Assembly: GCA_002995625.1 (NCBI GenBank)
Contig: PVBP01000026.1
Coordinates: 1 to 33,872, forward strand
Source: Lysobacteraceae bacterium
Lineage (GTDB): Bacteria > Pseudomonadota > Gammaproteobacteria > Xanthomonadales > Ahniellaceae
Reading direction: 5' to 3'
Length of the DNA: 33,872 nucleotides
Each line of letters opens with the position of its first letter. Within the stretch, counting starts at the first letter, position 1. The notes under the pieces were generated by a model. The model did no database searches and had not been told where the DNA came from. It worked only from the letters and a program-made list of their open reading frames with translations. Both the position numbers and the translations under genes were made by a program. Below, in pieces: positions 1-9,122 of this stretch.

Positions 1-465
1 CTGCCTCGCGACCAGCCCCCGCTCGGCGAGCTCGCGCTGACGGGCCGCCTCGCGCTCGGCCTGGGCCAGCCGCGCGTCGGCCTCGCGCAGGGCCGCCTGC
101 GCGGCGGGCCGGTCGCGCGTTTCGATCTGGGCCAGCGCCGCCTCGGCCTCGCGAACCCGGGCGAGCGCCTCGTCATCGCGCAGCCGGGCGACCACGTCGC
201 CGGCGCGGACGCGATCGCCGTCGGTGACCAGCCGCTCGGCCACGGTGCCGACGATCTCGCTGCCCACGGTCACGCGCGAGGGCGTCTCGACCCGGCCGGT
301 CGCGACCACGTTCGCGACCAGTGGCCCCGCGGTCACCGGATAGGCATCGACCACCGGGCCGAGCAGCCAGCCGGGAGTCGCGCGGCCCAGCAGCACGCCG
401 ACGAGGCCGGCGACGAGCCAGACGACGGGACGACGCCAGAGCGGTTTGGACATCGGGACAGCCAT
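1..465 (-). CDS. HlyD/RND-type efflux periplasmic adaptor subunit (partial, C-terminus beyond window)
   Basis: The minus strand reads open from an ATG at 465 to the window edge (155 codons). The N-terminus is a short basic stretch followed by a hydrophobic anchor at about residues 10-30. Then comes a barrel-sandwich/lipoyl-type half motif ([20 protein letters not shown], about residues 67-86, followed by [10 protein letters not shown]). After that an Ala/Glu/Arg-rich heptad segment starts the coiled-coil hairpin. This order is typical of membrane fusion proteins that link an inner-membrane pump or ABC exporter to an outer-membrane channel. An in-frame ATG at 453 is an alternative start. The gene is divergent from hutU, with about 100 bp between them. 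Pump type and substrate cannot be told because the rest lies outside the window. Confidence 0.85.
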   Translation of the reverse strand, partial: MAVPMSKPLWRRPVVWLVAGLVGVLLGRATPGWLLGPVVDAYPVTAGPLVANVVATGRVETPSRVTVGSEIVGTVAERLVTDGDRVRAGDVVARLRDDEALARVREAEAALAQIETRDRPAAQAALREADARLAQAEREAARQRELAERGLVARQ

Positions 466-568
466 GATGGGAGAGGGCGGAAGTCTATGCGACCGGCTCG
501 TGACGACCGCCTCGACGCAGCCCCCTCGCCGGCAGCCTAGAATCGGGCCGATCCTGGGGAGTTATGCG

Positions 569-2239
569 ATGAACGCACCGACCCGCCGCGACGAGACCCG
601 CGTGATCCGCGCGCCGCGTGGCCCCGAGCGCAGCTGCCGCAGCTGGCTCACCGAGGCGGCCTACCGGATGATCCAGAACAACCTCGACCCGGACGTGGCC
701 GAGAACCCGGCCGAGCTGGTCGTCTACGGCGGCATCGGCCGCGCCGCGCGCGTCTGGGCGTCCTTCGACGCGATCCTCGCCGCGCTGCGCGAGCTCGGCG
801 ACGACGAGACGCTGCTGGTCCAGTCCGGCAAGCCGGTCGGCGTGTTCCCGACCCACCCGGACGCGCCGCGCGTGCTGATCGCGAACTCGAACCTGGTGCC
901 GCGCTGGGCGACGTGGGAGCACTTCCACGAGCTCGACCGCAAGGGCCTGATGATGTACGGCCAGATGACCGCGGGCTCGTGGATCTACATCGGCACCCAG
1001 GGCATCGTGCAGGGCACCTACGAGACCTTCGTCGAGATGGGCCGCCAGCACTACGGCGGCAACCTCGCCGGCAGGTGGATCCTGACCGCGGGCCTCGGCG
1101 GCATGGGCGGCGCGCAGCCGCTCGCGGCCTCGCTGGCCGGCGCCGCCTCGCTCCACGTCGAGTGTCGGCAGTCGAGCATCGACTTCCGCCTCCGCACGCG
1201 CTACCTCGACGAGCAGGCGCGCGACCTCGACGACGCGCTGGCGCGGATCCGCGCGCACTGCGAGGCCGGGCGCGCGGTCAGCGTGGGCCTGCTCGGCAAC
1301 GCCGCCGAGGTGCTGCCCGAACTCGTCCGTCGCGGCGTGCGGCCGGACGCGGTGACCGACCAGACCAGCGCGCACGATCCGGTGCACGGCTACCTGCCGG
1401 CCGGCTGGACGGTCGCCGAGTGGCTCGAGCGCCAGCAGACCGACCCGGCCGGCGTCGCGGCGGCCGCGAAGCGCTCGATGCGAATCCACGTCGAGGCGAT
1501 GCTGGCCTTCCAGCGGATGGGCGTGCCGGCCTTCGACTACGGCAACAACATCCGGCAGATGGCGAAGGACGAGGGCTGCGCGAACGCCTTCGACTTCCCC
1601 GGCTTCGTCCCGGCCTACGTGCGGCCGCTGTTCTGCCGCGGCATCGGTCCGTTCCGCTGGGTCGCGCTGTCGGGCGACCCCGAGGACATCCGCCGCACCG
1701 ACGCGAAGGTCAAGGAACTGATCCCGGACGATCCGCACCTCCATCGCTGGCTCGACATGGCCGGGGAGCGCATCGCGTTCCAGGGCCTGCCCGCGCGGAT
1801 CTGCTGGGTCGGCCTCGGCCAGCGGCACCGGCTGGGGCTCGCGTTCAACGAGATGGTGCGCAAGGGCGAGCTGAAGGCGCCGATCGTGATCGGCCGCGAC
1901 CACCTCGACTCGGGCTCGGTCGCCTCGCCGAACCGCGAGACCGAGGCGATGGCCGATGGTTCGGACGCCGTCTCCGACTGGCCGCTGCTGAACGCGATGC
2001 TGAACGTCGCGGGCGGCGCGACCTGGGTCTCGCTGCACCACGGCGGCGGCGTCGGGATGGGCTACTCGCAGCACTCGGGCGTCGTGATCGTCGCCGACGG
2101 GACCGAGGCGGCCGACCGCCGGCTGGCGCGGGTGCTCTGGAACGACCCCGGCACCGGCGTGATGCGCCACGCCGACGCCGGCTACGAGGCCGCCCGCCGT
2201 TGCGCGGCCGAGCAGGGCCTGAAGCTGCCGATGGGCTGA
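569..2239 (+). CDS. hutU: Urocanate hydratase (urocanase)
   Basis: This cytoplasmic NAD-dependent enzyme of histidine degradation converts urocanate to 4-imidazolone-5-propionate. The protein is 556 aa, the usual length for the family. It has the NAD-binding segment [12 protein letters not shown] near residue 176, [16 protein letters not shown] near 265, [15 protein letters not shown] near 322 and the family signature [10 protein letters not shown], whose Cys (about residue 412) is the known active-site position. I chose the ATG at 569 because a GGGGAG ribosome site precedes it by about 7 nt and the protein then matches family length; an in-frame extension to 446 adds 41 unrelated residues. 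No hutH, hutI, hutG or hutC is present nearby, so any other histidine-degradation genes lie elsewhere. Confidence 0.96.
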   Translation: MNAPTRRDETRVIRAPRGPERSCRSWLTEAAYRMIQNNLDPDVAENPAELVVYGGIGRAARVWASFDAILAALRELGDDETLLVQSGKPVGVFPTHPDAPRVLIANSNLVPRWATWEHFHELDRKGLMMYGQMTAGSWIYIGTQGIVQGTYETFVEMGRQHYGGNLAGRWILTAGLGGMGGAQPLAASLAGAASLHVECRQSSIDFRLRTRYLDEQARDLDDALARIRAHCEAGRAVSVGLLGNAAEVLPELVRRGVRPDAVTDQTSAHDPVHGYLPAGWTVAEWLERQQTDPAGVAAAAKRSMRIHVEAMLAFQRMGVPAFDYGNNIRQMAKDEGCANAFDFPGFVPAYVRPLFCRGIGPFRWVALSGDPEDIRRTDAKVKELIPDDPHLHRWLDMAGERIAFQGLPARICWVGLGQRHRLGLAFNEMVRKGELKAPIVIGRDHLDSGSVASPNRETEAMADGSDAVSDWPLLNAMLNVAGGATWVSLHHGGGVGMGYSQHSGVVIVADGTEAADRRLARVLWNDPGTGVMRHADAGYEAARRCAAEQGLKLPMG

Positions 2240-2327
2240 ACGCGTGACGTGCCGCTGCTTCAATGCAGCCGGACATGGGCGTAGGATGCGCTCGGGGAAA
2301 TGTTCCCGTTCGAACAGGAGGCGCTCC

Positions 2328-2903
2328 ATGTCCGCACGTCATCGATGCCTTCAGACCGTTCTCGTGGCGCTGTCCGTGGCGGCGCTGGCGTTCCCGCTCG
2401 CGGCTGCCCCGTCCCGCAGCTTCGAGATCGTCGATGCCCGCCAGGGCCACTGGCGCGGCGATGCGCGCAACGTCCCCGGTGGCGCCGAGGTCGTGATCGG
2501 GGATCGCACTCTCGGCAAGTCGCTGGTGGACCGGCTGGCCGCGCGGCTGGATCGAGCCCCCGACGCGATGATCAACGGCAAGCGTCTCACGGTGTCGCAG
2601 GCACGGCTGACGCTGTTCATCGAGGACGGCTTCGCGATCCCGGCCCAGGCCTCGCTCGACCCGTCGATCCGGCGCATCGCCGAGATCAACGCCAGCGACG
2701 AGCTGAGCCAGATCTCGGTGCATTCGACGATGGCCACCCGGCGATACATCGCGACGATTGCGGGGGATGTCGACGGACGGCCGTTCGCGACCGAGCAGGT
2801 CGTGACGTTCCGAAACCCGTCGGCGGATGCGCGCAGCCGCAACCGCGCGATCGAGGCCGCGCTGAGCGACGCGGTGGCGCAGATCACGCGTTCCGCGAAC
2901 TGA
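2328..2903 (+). CDS. Hypothetical secreted protein
   Basis: This 191-aa protein has a clear signal peptide: a basic start, a hydrophobic core (VLVALSVAALAFPLAAA) and probable cleavage near residue 27. I do not recognise the mature part, which is mixed alpha/beta in composition with no Cys and no obvious catalytic motif. It includes a segment about building and testing terms (GAEVVIGDRTLGKSLVDRL) and ends in a helix. The start at 2328 is preceded by AGGAGG about 8 nt upstream; the longer in-frame start at 2244 would add 28 non-homologous-looking residues before the signal peptide. It follows hutU by 88 bp but is probably a separate unit. It converges on the small membrane-protein gene downstream. 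Confidence 0.75.
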   Translation: MSARHRCLQTVLVALSVAALAFPLAAAPSRSFEIVDARQGHWRGDARNVPGGAEVVIGDRTLGKSLVDRLAARLDRAPDAMINGKRLTVSQARLTLFIEDGFAIPAQASLDPSIRRIAEINASDELSQISVHSTMATRRYIATIAGDVDGRPFATEQVVTFRNPSADARSRNRAIEAALSDAVAQITRSAN

Positions 2904-2930
2904 CAGACGGTGGTAGGCGGATGACGGCGC

Positions 2931-2959
2931 GCGGCGCGACGGAGGTCACGTCGCGCCGC
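2931..2959. terminator. Hairpin between convergent genes
   Basis: A 10-bp perfect inverted repeat (GCGGCGCGAC / GTCGCGCCGC) with a 9-nt loop lies between two convergent genes and overlaps the last codons and stop of the minus-strand gene. It could act as a bidirectional terminator. No T-run follows on either strand, so this is only a structural suggestion. Confidence 0.35.
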
Positions 2960-3203
2960 CGTCGGCGTCGTGCGTCAGTTGTCGCGGCGGTCCGCGCCGC
3001 AGGCGCTCGATCTCGGCCTCGAGTTCTTCGATCCGCGCCTCCCGCGGCGACCGGTTGGACGCGAACGCGGCGAGCACGAACAGGTTCAGGACCGGCACGC
3101 CGATCGCCAGCCCGTACCAGAACGGGTAGCCGAGTCGTTCCGCCAGCCGCATGCCGACCACGAGCAGGATGGCGAGGACGAGGATGCCGAGAAGGATCGA
3201 CAT
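2946..3203 (-). CDS. Small inner-membrane protein with coiled-coil tail
   Basis: This 85-aa protein has two hydrophobic segments at about residues 2-18 (ILLGILVLAILLVVGM) and 27-47 (WYGLAIGVPVLNLFVLAAFA). A charged tail follows in which IEELEAEIERLRR (about residues 58-70) has heptad spacing. It would be a two-pass membrane protein with a short cytoplasmic coiled coil. No named family was recognised. The composition is far from chance for a shadow reading frame, and an ATG is present at 3203. It is transcribed towards the secreted-protein gene at 2328. Confidence 0.65.
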   Translation of the reverse strand: MSILLGILVLAILLVVGMRLAERLGYPFWYGLAIGVPVLNLFVLAAFASNRSPREARIEELEAEIERLRRGPPRQLTHDADGGAT

Positions 3204-3582
3204 GGCAAGAATCGGGGCGCGCCATTGGGAGGATCCCGGAATCTAGCAGTGGCGAGGGGGCCGACCGTTTGAAGCGCCCCGCTCCGCCGCGTGCCGCCAC
3301 GGCCGGCGGGCATCGCGCCAGGCCGCGATCGGGCCTCGGTCGGTTCGGGCAGCGCATCGGCCAGTCCGCGGGCGAGCCGTGGGGAGCAGTCGTACCGGCC
3401 CGGAGACGGAGGTTCCGGAATCGCTTTGCTCGGCCCGCGAACGCGGCAGTCGGGCGAGCAGGGTGATCAATCCTGACGTTCTTAACTTCCCGTGAACGGC
3501 GTGTTAACTTCATGCCTCTGTCAGCCGTCGTTCATGCCGCTGGCAGTGACCCGAGCCCCCGTTGCCGCCAGGACCCGCCACG
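3204..3582. other. Gene-free interval with probable receptor promoter at its right end
   Basis: No convincing gene is seen in these 379 bp between divergent genes; the short open frames have arbitrary Arg/Pro-rich composition. The right-hand end (about 3475-3520) is locally AT-richer than its surroundings and carries a direct repeat of TTAACTTC, so it probably holds the promoter or operator of the TonB-dependent receptor. Confidence 0.5.
3482..3511 (+). promoter_or_regulatory. Direct repeat TTAACTTC upstream of TonB-dependent receptor
   Basis: TTAACTTC occurs at 3482-3489 and again at 3504-3511, a 22-bp period (about two helical turns), about 70 bp before the receptor start. In a region of about 70% GC this AT-rich repeat stands out. 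It may be an operator or part of the promoter. No regulator gene is adjacent. Confidence 0.4.
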
Positions 3583-6500
3583 ATGACCCTCAAGAGAAAC
3601 CGCCTGTCCGTCGCGCTGTCGACCGCCCTGTTCGCGCTCGGCGCGCCTGCATTGCTCGTCGCCGCCCCGGGACCTTCTCCCGAGCCGCAGGCGGGAGCCC
3701 AGCAGAGCGAGCCACAGGATCCGGCGGCGGAGCGGGAGACGGCGTCCGGGACCCGTGAACTCGAGACGATCACCGTGACCGGTTCGCGCATCCGGCGCGC
3801 CGGCTTCGACACGCTCGAGCCCGCGATCGTCGTCGACGCGGTGCAGATCCAGCGCCGCGGCCTGACCAACGTCGCCGACGCGCTCAACGAGCTGCCCGGC
3901 TTCGGCGTCGGCGTGACGCCCGAGGGCAACCAGTCGAGCTTCGGCGTCGGCGTCAACTTCGTCAATCGCTTCGGCCTCGGCACCCAGCGCACGCTGACGC
4001 TGATCAACGGCCGCCGCGTGGTCTCGTCGAATGCGCCGACGATCTTCGGGCCGGCGGCCGCGGGCCTGCAGGTCGACCTCAACATCGTGCCGACCCAGAT
4101 CGTCGACCGGGTCGAGAACCTCGCGATCGGCGGCGCGCCGACCTATGGATCGGATGCGATCGCCGGCGTCGTCAACGTCATCACCCGCCGCAACTACGAG
4201 GGCCTCGAGGTCGGCGGCACCTACGGACTGACCCAGCGCTCGGATGCGGAGCGCTACAACGGGTTCGCGACGATCGGTCGCAATCTCGGCGATGGCCGGG
4301 GCAACTTCGTCGCGAGCCTCTCGATCGACAACATCGACGGCCTCGTCGCGACCGAGCGGCAGCGCTTCCGCGAGGCGTTCAGCTTCTCGCCGAACCCGCT
4401 CGCGTCGGCGGCCGGCCTGCTGCCGGGCCGCACCCCGCAGAACGACGGCCGCGTCAACCCGAACATCCCGTTCAACATCGGCAACAACGACGGGATCCCG
4501 AACTCGGTGCTGATCCGGAACTCGCGGATCTTCACGACCCCGTTCGGCGGTCTGATCCTGCCGGCGACCGGTGGCGTCTTCATCGGCGCGGTCCCGGGTG
4601 ACAACCGGCTGCGCGGCTTCGGGCCGAACCAGACGACCTACCTCCAGTTCGACCCGAACGGCAACCTCGTGCCGTACAACCCGGGCGCGCCGTTCGGCAC
4701 CCAGAACGCGAGCGGCGGCGATGGGCTGTTCCTCAACGAGACGCTGTCGCTGCAGGCCGACCTGCGCCGCGTCAGCGCCTACGGCCAGGGCAGCTGGTAC
4801 TTCACCGACTCGATCGAGGGGTTCTTCGAGGGCACGGTCTACGACGCGAAGTCGGTCGAGGTCGTCGACCAGTCGATCTACAACTCGCCGCTGTTCGGCG
4901 GCCTCAGCGCGATGCTGACGATCCCGGCGACGCATCCGATGCTGACGCCGCAGGCACGCCAGGTGCTGCAGCAGAACGGGATCACCTCGTTCCGCTTCAG
5001 CAAGGCCGCGCGCGATCTGGTCGAGAACAACGCGAGCTCCGAATCGCGCCTGTATCGCGGGGTCGTCGGCCTGCTGGGCAACTTCGCGATCAACGAGCGG
5101 CCGTTCACGTGGGAGGTCTCGGCGAACTACGGCCGCAGCACCCAGGAGTTCTTCCAGACCGTCCTCAACCAGCAGAACTTCACCAACGCGCTGAACGTGG
5201 TGCTCGACGCGAATGGCCGCCCGGTCTGCGCCGGCACCGCGATTCCCGGCCTGATCATCCCGCAGCTGCCGGTCGGCCAGATCGGCCGGGTCGAGGGCCC
5301 GCGTCCGGATCCGGCCTGCGTGCCGCTCGACATCTTCGGCGAGGGTCGCGCCTCGCCGGCGGCGCGCGCCTACGTGACCGACCTGACCCGCGCGGTCGCG
5401 GTCCTGCAGCAGCAGATGTGGAACGCGAACATCAGCGGCAGCTTCTTCGACACGTGGGCCGGCCCGGTGGACTTCAACGTCGGCGTCGAACGCCGCAAGG
5501 AGAAGGGCGCGTTCACGCCCGACGACTTCCAGATCAACGCGCGCGGCCGGGCCGTCGCGATCAATCCGAACGCCGGCGAGTTCACGACCAAGGAAGCCTT
5601 CGCCGAGACGATCGTGCCGCTGTGGGATCCCGCCAACGGCACGCCGGGCCTGCATCGGCTCGACCTGACCGGCAAGTTCCGCTACGTCGACAACACCGTG
5701 AATGGCGAGTTCGACGCGTACACCTACGGACTGCAGTACCGGCCGCTGGCCGACCTCGAGTTGCGCGGCAACAAGACCCGCTCGCTGCGCGCGCCGGCGA
5801 TCACCGAGCTGTTCACGCCGACCTCGAACATCTTCACGACCGTGCCGGACCCGTGCGACTTCCGCAACGTGAACTTGGGCACCCGGCCGGCCGTGCGGCA
5901 GCGCAACTGCGCCGAGTTCTACCGCTTCTACAACCTGAATCCGGCGACCTTCCAGTCGATCGCGGTCGGCGCGACGATCCCGGGCACGTCGAGCGGCGAT
6001 CCGAACCTGCGCAACGAATCGTCCGATTCGCTGACCTACGGCATCGTCTGGCAGCCGTCGTTCATCGATGGTCTCCGACTGCAGGCCGACTACTACGAGA
6101 TCAAGATCAAGGACGTGATCGCGAACCTGTCGGCAGCCCAGATCGCGACCGGCTGCTTCGACAACGACAACTTCAACGGCGCCGACGTGCCGAACGCGAA
6201 CGAGTTCTGCTCGCGCTTCACCCGCGATGCGAACGGGCAGATCACGCAGGTCCGCACCGGCTTCGTCAATGGCGGCTTCCTGAACTTCCGCGGCGCCTCG
6301 GCCGAGGTCAACTACCGGCTCGATCTCGGGGACGTCGGCCTGCACGACTGGGGCCAGCTGGGCTTCGCCTGGACCTACTTCCAGCTGCGGCAGTTCCTCT
6401 CGTCGGTCAACCAGATCGTCGTCGACGATGCGCGCGGCACCTTCGCTCAGCCCAAGCGCCAGTACCAGTTCCAGACCCAGTGGGCGAGGGGGCCCTGGGA

Positions 6501-6759
6501 CGTGTCGCTGCAGGGCAGCTACCTGCCGGGGTACCAGTTCTCGATCCCGCCGATCACGATCGAGAACCAGGACATCACCGAGGCCGGCAGCTACTGGATC
6601 TTCGACGCCGGCGTCGGCTACCTGATCAACGACCAGGCGACCGTGCGCTTTGCCGTGACCAACCTGTTCGACCGCGAACCGCCGTTCCCGATCGGCGGCA
6701 TCGGCCAGTACGACGTGCTCGGCCGGCGCTACGCGCTGAGCTTCCGCTACAGCTTCTGA
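3583..6759 (+). CDS. TonB-dependent outer-membrane receptor
   Basis: This 1058-aa receptor begins with a signal peptide (LSVALSTALFALGAPALLVAA). A Glu/Gln-rich linker and a TonB-box-like ETITVTGSRIRR at about residue 61 follow. The plug domain comes next, with DALNELPG, LINGRRV and GAPTYGSDAIAGVVNVIT. The long beta-barrel includes the typical ELRGNKTRSLRAPAITELF segment and ends in aromatic YALSFRYSF, a normal outer-membrane C-terminus for BAM recognition. The ATG at 3583 was preferred to a TTG at 3562. The family imports siderophores, cobalamin, sugars or peptides using TonB energy. The 'TGSRI' form with a long barrel is common in oligotrophic proteobacteria with many receptors. The substrate cannot be inferred; no transporter or regulator pair is adjacent. 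Confidence 0.93.
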   Translation: MTLKRNRLSVALSTALFALGAPALLVAAPGPSPEPQAGAQQSEPQDPAAERETASGTRELETITVTGSRIRRAGFDTLEPAIVVDAVQIQRRGLTNVADALNELPGFGVGVTPEGNQSSFGVGVNFVNRFGLGTQRTLTLINGRRVVSSNAPTIFGPAAAGLQVDLNIVPTQIVDRVENLAIGGAPTYGSDAIAGVVNVITRRNYEGLEVGGTYGLTQRSDAERYNGFATIGRNLGDGRGNFVASLSIDNIDGLVATERQRFREAFSFSPNPLASAAGLLPGRTPQNDGRVNPNIPFNIGNNDGIPNSVLIRNSRIFTTPFGGLILPATGGVFIGAVPGDNRLRGFGPNQTTYLQFDPNGNLVPYNPGAPFGTQNASGGDGLFLNETLSLQADLRRVSAYGQGSWYFTDSIEGFFEGTVYDAKSVEVVDQSIYNSPLFGGLSAMLTIPATHPMLTPQARQVLQQNGITSFRFSKAARDLVENNASSESRLYRGVVGLLGNFAINERPFTWEVSANYGRSTQEFFQTVLNQQNFTNALNVVLDANGRPVCAGTAIPGLIIPQLPVGQIGRVEGPRPDPACVPLDIFGEGRASPAARAYVTDLTRAVAVLQQQMWNANISGSFFDTWAGPVDFNVGVERRKEKGAFTPDDFQINARGRAVAINPNAGEFTTKEAFAETIVPLWDPANGTPGLHRLDLTGKFRYVDNTVNGEFDAYTYGLQYRPLADLELRGNKTRSLRAPAITELFTPTSNIFTTVPDPCDFRNVNLGTRPAVRQRNCAEFYRFYNLNPATFQSIAVGATIPGTSSGDPNLRNESSDSLTYGIVWQPSFIDGLRLQADYYEIKIKDVIANLSAAQIATGCFDNDNFNGADVPNANEFCSRFTRDANGQITQVRTGFVNGGFLNFRGASAEVNYRLDLGDVGLHDWGQLGFAWTYFQLRQFLSSVNQIVVDDARGTFAQPKRQYQFQTQWARGPWDVSLQGSYLPGYQFSIPPITIENQDITEAGSYWIFDAGVGYLINDQATVRFAVTNLFDREPPFPIGGIGQYDVLGRRYALSFRYSF

Positions 6760-6798
6760 TCGACATCGGGCGTCCGACGCCCGCGTCGCGCCGATTCA

Positions 6799-6826
6799 GG
6801 GGCCGCCTTCGGGCGGCCCTCTTCTC
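6799..6826 (+). terminator. Rho-independent-like terminator after the receptor gene
   Basis: GGGCCGCC-TTCG-GGCGGCCC forms an 8-bp GC stem closed by a stable TTCG tetraloop at 6800-6819, followed by a short pyrimidine tract (CTTCTCT). It sits 40 bp past the receptor stop. The same TTCG-loop design recurs after slyD. Confidence 0.7.
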
Positions 6827-6903
6827 TGGAGCCCCTCGAGCGGAATCCGGGCGGGGATGACGCGCGCTATCTTCGCTCGTCGACTTCTGACGGGATCCGG
6901 CCC

Positions 6904-7881
6904 ATGCGCCGCAACGCCATCGCCCCACAGTCCCGGATCGCCCCGCGACTGGCATTCGCCGGTCTGGCCGCGATGCTCCTTGCCGGGTGCGCGACGACCG
7001 CGACGGACCCGCCGGGTGCCTCGGCCGGCGAGGCCGCCCCACCTCGCACGATGGCCGAGGTCCTCGAGGCCGCGCCGGACTCCGACTGGCGGCCGATCGA
7101 TCCGGAGCGCCTGCTGGTCCTGGACCTGCCGGGCGGTCCGGTGATGATCGAACTGGCGCCCGCCTTCGCGCCAAGGCACGTCGCCAACGTCGCGACGCTG
7201 GTGCGGGCCGGCTACTTCGACGGCAGCGCGATCGTCCGCGTCCACGACAACTACGTCGTTCAGTGGGCCGACCCGGCGCGCGAGGACCCGTCTCGACGGC
7301 GTTCCCTCGGGTCTGCCGCGGCGACGCTCGAACCCGAGTTCGATCGGCCGATGGCCGGGCTTGGGCCCTTCGTGGCATTGCCCGATGGAGACGCCTATGC
7401 ATCAGAGGCCGGATTCGTCGACGGATTCCCGGTGGCGCGGGATGGCGACCGGGCGTGGCTGGTCCACTGCTATGGCATGGTCGGCGCAGGGCGCGACAAC
7501 GCGCCGGACTCCGGCAACGGCGCCGAGCTCTATGCCGTGATCGGACACGCGCCGCGCAACCTCGACCGCAACGTCACCCTGGTCGGTCGCGTCGTGCTCG
7601 GCATCGAGCACTTCTCCGGCCTCCAGCGCGGGCCGGCGCCGATGGGCTTCATCGACGAACCCTCGCGCTTCGTGCCGATCGCGCGGGTCCGCTTCGCGAG
7701 CGACCTGCCCGAGGCCGAGCGCCCGCGCCTCGAAGCGCTGCGCACGGACAGCGCGTCGTTCGAAGCGCTGGTCGAGGCGAGGCGCAACCGCCGTGACCCG
7801 TGGTACGTCCGGCCAGCCGGTCGGATCGATCTCTGCAACGTGCCGTTGCCGGTGCGGAAGGTACCGGCCTGGGTCCGCTGA
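6904..7881 (+). CDS. Cyclophilin-type peptidyl-prolyl isomerase, lipoprotein
   Basis: This 325-aa protein has a lipoprotein signal (AAMLLAGC, lipidated Cys at about residue 29), so it should be anchored in the periplasm. The domain that follows resembles cyclophilin-type isomerases: [16 protein letters not shown], then [36 protein letters not shown] and later [22 protein letters not shown]. The usual first catalytic segment 'FHRVIpgFviQGGDP' is altered to '[15 protein letters not shown]', so the His and Arg are rearranged and activity may be weak. It has about 100 C-terminal residues beyond the core domain. A role in folding outer-membrane or periplasmic proteins is likely from the family. 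It follows the receptor gene but is separated from it by a terminator. Confidence 0.85.
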   Translation: MRRNAIAPQSRIAPRLAFAGLAAMLLAGCATTATDPPGASAGEAAPPRTMAEVLEAAPDSDWRPIDPERLLVLDLPGGPVMIELAPAFAPRHVANVATLVRAGYFDGSAIVRVHDNYVVQWADPAREDPSRRRSLGSAAATLEPEFDRPMAGLGPFVALPDGDAYASEAGFVDGFPVARDGDRAWLVHCYGMVGAGRDNAPDSGNGAELYAVIGHAPRNLDRNVTLVGRVVLGIEHFSGLQRGPAPMGFIDEPSRFVPIARVRFASDLPEAERPRLEALRTDSASFEALVEARRNRRDPWYVRPAGRIDLCNVPLPVRKVPAWVR

Positions 7882-7960
7882 CTCGAGCACCAAGCGGCGC
7901 CGCGGTTTCCGGCGCGCGACCGATCGGCGCCGACGTCTCTCTGGCGTGACCGACTCCGCT

Positions 7961-8986
7961 TCAGCGAGCGGCCGCCCGACCCGGCGCGACGAAGCGGTGG
8001 TCGGCGACCTTCGAGAGGTCGACCTCGCCGTCGCGATAGAGGCCGGCGTGGACCATCTCGGCCAGGAACCCGGCGATCCGCTCGGCGCGCATCGCGCCGA
8101 TGCCGTGCTCGAGCGCGTCGCCGGACTCGACGATGCCCTGCGCCTTCATCAGCGCCACCGAAGCCTCGAGTTCGTCGATCGTGAGTTCGGGATTGTCGGC
8201 GAGCATCCGCGCGTTGGCGGCGGCGCGGTCGCCGTTGAGGTACGACCGCCAGCCGGCGATCGACGCGTCGACGAAGCGCTGCACGAGGTCGGGTCGGTCG
8301 CGCACGGTCGCGGCACGGGTCTCGATCAGCGTCGAGTAGGTCGAGAAGCCGTGATCGGCGAGCAGGTGCACGACCGGCTCGAAGCCCCCTTGCCGACGCA
8401 CGTAGATCGGCTCCGCGACCGAGTAGCCCTGCTGCACGGCGCGCGGATTGGCGAGGAAGGCCGAGAGGCTGAAGTTGTAGGGCCGCAGCTGCTCGTCGCG
8501 GAAGCCGTGGCGGGCCTTGAGCCACTGCCACCACGTGAACTGCGCGTCCTTCGCGACCAGCACCACCGGGGCGTCGCGCAGCGCGGCGAAGTCCTCGTAA
8601 CCGTGCCCCGGATGCGCGATCAGCGCCTGCGGGTCCTTCTGGAAGATCGCGGCCACGACCACGGTCGGCACGCCGTTCCTCACGTTGTCGAAGGCGTGCA
8701 GCAGGTTCCCGGCGATCAGGAAGTCGATGCGTCCGGCGGCCAGCAGGGGCCGATTGTTGACCTGCGGGCCGCCCTGGCGGATCTCGACGTCGAGCCCATG
8801 CGCCGCATAGGTGCCGTCGACCAGCGCCTGGTAGAAGCCGCCGTGCGCGGCCTGCGCCTTCCAGTTGGTCGCGAAGACCACGCGTTCCGGATCCGGGCCG
8901 GGGGAGCGTCCTCCGGTTGCGCTGCCGTTCGCGGGCCCGGACAGGGCGAGGAACAGGACGACGAGGCTGATCATCGACGATCTCAT
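7961..8986 (-). CDS. ABC transporter substrate-binding protein, NMT1/ThiY-like
   Basis: This 341-aa protein has an N-terminal hydrophobic export signal without a lipobox Cys. The mature part resembles the NMT1/THI5-like (SsuA/ThiY/TauA) binding-protein group: TNWKAQAAHGGFYQALVDG, GLDVEIRQGGPQVNNRPLLA, GRIDFLIAG and FQKDPQALIAHPGHG, then QGYSVAEPIY and RFVDASIAGWRSYL. The GFY and NNRPLLAAG segments are typical of members that bind pyrimidine or other planar heterocycles, such as thiamine-precursor binders, but the ligand is not determinable here. The permease and ATPase genes of the same importer type lie upstream on the same strand, separated by the plus-strand gene at 9123-10265. This gene therefore needs its own promoter or a very long transcript. 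Confidence 0.85.
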   Translation of the reverse strand: MRSSMISLVVLFLALSGPANGSATGGRSPGPDPERVVFATNWKAQAAHGGFYQALVDGTYAAHGLDVEIRQGGPQVNNRPLLAAGRIDFLIAGNLLHAFDNVRNGVPTVVVAAIFQKDPQALIAHPGHGYEDFAALRDAPVVLVAKDAQFTWWQWLKARHGFRDEQLRPYNFSLSAFLANPRAVQQGYSVAEPIYVRRQGGFEPVVHLLADHGFSTYSTLIETRAATVRDRPDLVQRFVDASIAGWRSYLNGDRAAANARMLADNPELTIDELEASVALMKAQGIVESGDALEHGIGAMRAERIAGFLAEMVHAGLYRDGEVDLSKVADHRFVAPGRAAAR

Positions 8987-9122
8987 GGCGGGCGACTCGC
9001 TGAATGGGCAGGTGCGGGCTTCAAGGCCTGCCCGATGCCGCGAGCGTAGCGGCCGCGGGAGCAGCCGAGGGCCGTGTCGGCGGCATGACAGGATCGAGGG
9101 TCAGGTCACGTAAGAAGCAGCC

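Noticed and set aside
3532-6345. Long antisense open frame (937 codons) opposite the TonB-dependent receptor gene
   Set aside because: High GC gives long stop-free antisense frames; its Arg/Asp/Val-rich composition with no motif contrasts with the clear receptor on the plus strand.
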